From the NCBI RefSeq assembly GCF_036711975.1, contig NC_091972.1:11227001-11291000 (forward strand): DNA of 64,000 nucleotides, written 5' to 3'. Position 1 is the stretch's first letter. Each line of letters begins with the position of its first letter. This stretch comes from Onthophagus taurus. Lineage: Eukaryota > Arthropoda > Insecta > Coleoptera > Scarabaeidae. Made by a program: the position numbers and the translations under genes. Under the pieces are notes generated by a model. The model searched no databases. It was not told where the DNA came from and saw only the letters and a program-made list of their open reading frames with translations. Below are positions 57,801 through 64,000 of this stretch, one piece after another.

Positions 57801-60800
57801 GATTCGTAATGTTTTGTACATTAAACGTCAAAGCAATGAATAAATATCAACAATTAATCATCTTGAGATACACATATTTGTATGTTTGAAATTGTTGATA
57901 TACTTGATTGAAAAGCTGATAGTGAATGTTAACCAATTTTCCGAAGTTACAGTAGCTGTCAAAAGTTATTTGTATTGTGGTTGGAATAAATTAATAGCGA
58001 AGAGTTTCGATACTCACGATATGGTCTTGAGGAGGTGCCTACAAATTGTGAGACTGGTGTGTCCCTCAAAAGTATTGGCCTATCTAAAGAAAATACGTGA
58101 CGTTTCAAGATATTCCCGAGATTGTCTCTAAAAACGTCCTGATTAATGAATCTTAAACGAAGGATATCAGAGGAGCAACCTCAGCCTATCACATATTCTT
58201 CGTCGTGCTTTACAATAGATATCTAACAGCGATTATGACAAATCAAATGGATAGGGCATGTTTTCCTCTCAGAATAAAAAAGTTTCTGCTAATGATTCTT
58301 ATGAATGCTTTTCTGAGAACTTAAACAAAACTGTAAAACTCGTTTGTCTTGATTGATTTGTATCACTTTAAAATTTGTTGCATTATCAAAATATTACCCG
58401 TCAAAGCACTATTACCAATGGAAATAAATGGTAATTCTGTCTACGCATAATTGCCAAAGACAACTCTTTCAGAAAATCATTTTCATTGCAAAATTTTTGT
58501 TTTGTTCAATAAAGTTATCCGTAAGTAACTAAATGTTCTTCACTTAGAGTCTTGAGAAACATATAATAGAATCTTTTTTTACTGTTGTCTCATCATACAT
58601 AAATATCTATAATTTTCTAGTCTTGTTGAAATAAATGCATTTATTTCAATCATACTGAATACCCATATTTATAGCTTATAGAAAATGTCTCTGACAGGTA
58701 AAACAGAAACTGGTAATCACTTCAATGTTATTATCTTTTTGTGCAGTTTCAATAACACTTTTCAAAATCTGTGTAGATTGTTTCTGCCATTGCTTGATAC
58801 ACGATATATTCACGTCCTAAATTTGCTTTAACCTCGGGAATAGTTTCAAAATATATCTTAGTTATGAACTGTTCATATTTATAACAGGCATCACTACAAG
58901 ATTTTTCCAAAAGAAAAGGTTATGCCGAGTATTAAAACTATTCAAGTTCATGCTTCTCTAAATACAGCTCTTAATACTGTCGATAGACACTTGCCAAAAT
59001 TCAATTGATTTTTTTTTTCAGCAGCATTGGCCCTCATTACCAATATTAGAAATGTTATTATTAACACTTCATTGATTCGTTGACTCTACTTTGATACCAT
59101 GTAAATCTCAAAAACCATATTTACAAATAAAACCATCATATTAATTTTCATTTTAATCTGGATAACTCTCTTGGTTATTCAAAATTGGTATACTCAAAAT
59201 TGCCAAAAATTGTTTTTTACAGAATTCGTTTAATATCTTTTTGAAATAGCTCAAATATTATTCCTGTTAGCAATCAAATATTTGCTTGAAGTGTAGAAGT
59301 TGAAATAAATGGTCAATAAAATCAGAAGCTTTCAGTGACGCTTTCACAAGATCAACTTTAGTAACCAATTTAATGGAAATAGGTCAAAACCTAATGTTAT
59401 ACCAAAACACAAACAACGATCAAGAAGAAATAAAAATAAGTGTGGAAAAATCAGGTGAAAAAGATACAGTGAAAATAAAAATAGCACATAACATAGAAGA
59501 AATCAAAATTTGATCCACATAATCCGAATAATTTTAAGAAGCAATCTGAAAATGTTTAAAGTAATGAGAATACAATTTGGGAATAATTTGATAAATCGTG
59601 AGTAATATAAAGAGTTGCTGCACATTAATTGATGAAGACTATACAATGAGTGTGTAAAGTTATATTGTTAACTTGTATGTTAGATGAGTCATAAAGAGCT
59701 AGAAATCTCTGTACAAGATAGATATGATGATTTAAGTCATCATGCCTTATTCAAATAATAAATATATTACCATAATTCCATGAGTAACTCTGTATTTACC
59801 AGATGTCTCATATACTGTGTACTAAATACAATCATAATCTTATTTAATTAGAATTCACCGCTATCAATAGCACGAATTCTTCTTGGTCTATCTCCATGAA
59901 TATATAAATATTCTCAGAACCATGATAATAAATAGAAAGCATAACATTTTTCCAGGACTATCTTGAATTATCTTAATTAGTTGGGCGAATGTGTTAAGAA
60001 GGATCATAAAACTAAAAAACACAGCATCATGACAAACCCATCGTCAATCGATTAGAGGCAAGGAAGTAATTTGTCAGAAACTATTGGTGTGGTACATAAG
60101 AATCTGCTACCATTCGAAAAAGGCACAGAGTGAATAAAATCCAATTCACTTTGTTTCGCCAAAATATAGGTATGTTATTTTTAATATCGAAGAGGTTTTC
60201 ATACGTACTCTATATTTAACACTATATTACGTCAGAAGATAATTTTTCTGCAATAACCTCATTATAATATCTAATGACTACACATTCCTCTTTCAAATCG
60301 AGTTTTAATCGTTTAAATATCTTTCATCAGTTGCGTGATATGGGCTTTAAAAATTAATTGGTTTATCCTATTCATTGAATTTCACGGTCAAATGATCGAT
60401 CAAATTAAAAATTTTCCTTTAAAATTAATTATGAAACATATTCAATTAGATCATATAAAAATATCGAAAAATGTGGATTATTTTAGTTGAAATATTCGTC
60501 ATTAAAATTATAATGAAAACATGTTGGATAGAAATATATAAAAAGATTGATTTTTCAAAAACACTAAACATGAACTTGAGACCCACGAAGATAGTATAAT
60601 GAAGTCAAATATTTGAAACATATGGCGTGTTCAAATTACTTGAGCGTTTATAAATCGCAAACATTGGAAATTTGCATTTGAAAGCTCGTAGGATGAGAGC
60701 ATTTCAGTGCTTTATCCAGTAAATACTGGCCGAGAAACGGACGTCGAGGCATTGATTTAGATGGAAACAAGATGTAGTATTGCCAAGAAAGAGAGAGGAA

Positions 60801-63800
60801 GAAAGATGGCGTGGGATAATATTTTTAACTACAAAACCCACGTAAACCGTAATTGTATATGGGAAATGCGTTTCAAACGTTTTAAATCAAAAATTAAGAA
60901 TGAAGAATGTTTCGGACCGTTACAGTATTTGTATTAAAAGATTTAAATCTTCAATTTGTAAAAAATGATAAATTAACATTCACTTTATTAAAGGTTAGTT
61001 TAGATTGAAATTTTGATTTCCCAATGACCTGGAAAGATATGTAGGTGTCTCAATCAAAACTTCGCTTCCTGCATTCAACAACAGCTCGAGAGGGACAGCT
61101 TGTTTAATATTCTCGGTTCTACTCGATTAATCAAAGTATCGTATGAACCGATATCCTGCTTAAACGCAACGCGAATACCAATTGATTCAGACGTACATGT
61201 GCAGCAATCCATTATGGCAATAATTTGCAAGTGAACGTTCCAGCTCCCACGATTTAATTATAAATACACGCATGCTATTAACCAACTTGATTTGGTAACA
61301 ATAATAATCTTATTTAAAAAAATTTAAATTAATTTCTGAAGGTAACTAAAAGTAATATCTTTTTATTACAGTTAAAGTAAATGGAGGGATGGAAAAGAAA
61401 GTGTTCTATATTCTGTTTGCGTGACGTATTTAAAAGCATTGCTTCTTTACTGTCAGACTTAACAATAGTTGTCTGTAGACCAACAATTTCCTTCACGGCT
61501 ACCTAAATTTCAAGAACCGCGCAAGCGTGTCGTTTTTTTTCGTGTTCCACGAACCGAAAACTAAATCGAAATTAGCTCGTTTCGCGTCATGAACTTCTTT
61601 TTAAGAGCTTACCCACTGCGATAGATGGTGATTGCTAAGATATGACTCAAAAAAAGTACATTTTAAATTTTAATAACCATTTTTTTTGATTTTACATACT
61701 TTCACTATAAGTTCTTAAAAAATCTAAAAAGACCGAACTGTTTAACCTTGGCAACAAGAGTTTAAAACTTGCGCACAGGATCAGGTTCCAAGTTGAATGT
61801 AAACAACATCCAGTAAAGTGATTTTTGTTGTACTATTTTTGGTGCACTCAGTTTTTAAATCGTATAATCTCACTTAAGTAGATTTATTGAATAAATCCGA
61901 AACGGTGTTATTATCTTTAACAAAAAGAAATCGACTCGAAAAGTTTTTTCTATGTCAACAAAGATATCGGAAGAACACATTGAATAAAAAGATAAGGCAT
62001 AAAATAAATAGAATGTAACCGTTTCGGTTTTCATTTCTTTTTTTTTTGAATACAAATGTTTCTTAAATTATGTAGTCCGACAAATTCCTATTCAGAAATA
62101 AGGAATAAAAAGCCGAATGTGATGGGCAATTTTCTTAGGTGGAAATCACGAGCCGTAAAAAAACCGTTCGAAACTGTCTGAAATTGAAAATTAGCTTAAC
62201 GGGGTCCTAGAATAAGAAATGCTAATCACTAATCAGGAAGTCGTAACGCGAGCCTGGGTACACATTTGCGCGCTGTTAATTTGGAGTCGACGATTAGATG
62301 AGATGATGGAACGCCAAGTTCCTGGAATAAGGTATTTAATGTCGACCAATTACGGTCGTTACTGATACGTGGATATAACAGGAAACGGTCAGGTTAAACG
62401 AACCCGTAAAACGGAGGTGGGCGAACGTCATCCTCTTTCGGGCACAGGAAGAGGACGTAAAAAAGTGGAAGTCGACGGATTGTGTTGTTTACAGACGATT
62501 GGGTTTCCCTTCAATTGTAACGGATGCTGTTTCCGGACAACGAAAAAAAAAATGAAGAGATTTTAAAGTATTTCAAATTAATATGTAGATGGGAGTAAAT
62601 ATCTTTTTGAGATAGAATGAAAAGAAAAAAGCACACCCAGGAACCCACGCATATGGATTCCTCCGACAACAATGGTCGTCTCGTCTGCCCTATTGGGAAA
62701 AATGACGGACGCGAGCGCACGTTGGGTGGGTCGCTGTGTAAAGAATAACCTCTCAGGGCTTTTACGCAATTTATTATTATTTATTGCGGGTGATTACAGG
62801 CTTCGGTAACAAACGGGGCAGCGCGTGCACCACGCGCTAATTACTTCTGGTATTCTCCGACTGTAAGAGGTATACGCGTAATCGATTTGTACATTGATAT
62901 TGCAACACTTTAATAGTGTTTAATAGGATTTGTTTTTTTTATTGTTGTAAAAGTTTTTCGTTTATTCTCTAGTGTCTTAGATGTAACACAGTTAAAAAAC
63001 GGTTTTGCGTTTTTTCTTCCAATGACAGCCATTCGCGGCTTCTTTCTCTGTATAGGAAAAGAAGCAAATACCGCGAACGGAACGTACCGTAACTCGTCCG
63101 TATTCGGGTCGCGCAATCAGGATGTCACGTGCACGACTTCATTACGGTAATCTACGAAATTAGCGCAACTCATTTGCCCTGTCTTCAACAAACCTTTAAG
63201 TTGTAATAAAACAAACATTAACCAGTGAGTTAAAACGTCATAACGCCTTTTTACTCTTAGACAAAGAAGGTATTGTTAACTGTATTCTGAGTATATAGAT
63301 AAGTTTATGAAGTACATCAACCTACAAGATTCTAGACAGGATAATGTGACCACAAATGAGATCGAGGGGGGAAGTTATTTTCCATTAGGAACTCAACTTT
63401 CTACGTTAACTGTCACGTACCACGGACGGTACATCAGGCAATCGCCGTGGCCTCATGCAATTTTCGAGGAATGCCGGTTGATGATTCCGGTGAAGGCGTG
63501 TCGCCGACATTTCAGGAGGTAGTCGGTCACGCATCGTCTATCAAACGTGCCCATCTCCTTCTGCATTTTCACCGAGAGAACATTTTTTCCCGTACTACTA
63601 ATTTCTCCGTTCATCATCTGTACCGTCGACAGATTTGAAAGTGGAAATTTCAGTTATGTTGGCCAGAAAGCACATAAAATCAAAAGTAATGACGTTATGA
63701 GTCACGTATGTTTACGTTCGTAACACGAAAGACGTTTAACTATTTATATGTTCATTCAAAAAAATCAATTTATTCCGCTACCGGATTGAGTGGTAATTAG

Positions 63801-64000
63801 CAACCATCAACCTACTCTGTGAAAAGGATGTACGAAGTAAGAACAATCGTAATCCGTCCGGAGCTAGCACAAAGATAAGGTTAACGATGTAACGGTTGGG
63901 AATCTCGTTGTAATGCAGAGTGCTGCGCAACTGTACACCTTAGCATCTTGTACACTGGTAATTACATCACGCATCACATATACAGAGGAAATAATGTGTC
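54893..64000 (+). other. First intron of Jupiter, open at the window edge
   Basis: Starts with GTAAGTCAAG. I find no exon in it resembling the next Jupiter segment (expected VL+PPGGGSS) and no other gene. Less AT-rich patches at about 56520-56860, 61030-61270 and 62210-63130 are candidates for intronic enhancers. A 69-codon frame without an early Met lies at 59304-59513, unidentified. Confidence 0.5.

Noticed and set aside
1..64000. CRISPR arrays, prokaryotic operons, ribosomal RNA
   Set aside because: No regularly spaced short repeats, no ribosome-binding-site patterns and no rRNA-like conserved stretches; the genome is clearly that of an insect.

Overview
This window reads as nuclear DNA of a holometabolous insect, most likely a beetle. 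It is AT-rich. Its genes have many tiny introns of about 45-80 bp with clean GT/AG borders. It carries insect gustatory receptors, a digestive-type S1 serine protease family, a pepsin-like aspartic protease, a GH1 glucosidase, and the first exon of the arthropod-specific microtubule protein Jupiter. The beetle assignment is inference from this gene repertoire, not proof.

Layout. About 2.0-10.9 kb is a minus-strand block: three gustatory receptor genes (2047-3320, 3486-7034, 7345-8521) followed by a complete GH1 beta-glucosidase-like gene (8629-10868). I rebuilt all exon joins from splice sites and reading phase. About 11-12.6 kb holds LINE debris. About 12.3-23.8 kb is a local segmental duplication. 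The ancestral module appears to be gustatory receptor > chymotrypsin-like protease (+ strand) > aspartic protease (- strand). It now contains one full receptor plus a relic of its last exon, three protease copies (intact, frameshifted, intact), and one full aspartic protease plus two relics of its last exon. A palindromic MITE rides in each copy, and in the middle copy a 1.6-kb Tc1/mariner-superfamily element has landed inside it.

About 24-31 kb is transposon debris: pogo-like and LINE fragments, with one LINE nested in another. About 31-54.5 kb is gene-poor and holds a degenerate Tc1 element, LINE pieces, a dimeric ~360-bp satellite array lying in a hAT relic, several inverted repeats, and GC-richer non-coding patches. 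At 54.58-54.89 kb lies a textbook core promoter (TATA, initiator, downstream element) and the first exon of Jupiter. Its first intron runs off the right edge.

How the genes fit together. The protease, aspartic protease and GH1 genes look like secreted gut proteins, and the receptors like taste receptors. They are neighbours through local duplication, not an operon. Two enzymes look catalytically compromised. In the aspartic protease homologue both catalytic Asp are kept, but each DTG glycine and the flap tyrosine are replaced. In the GH1 protein the acid/base Glu is Asp. I found no CRISPR array, no convincing tRNA or rRNA, and no prokaryotic-type system.
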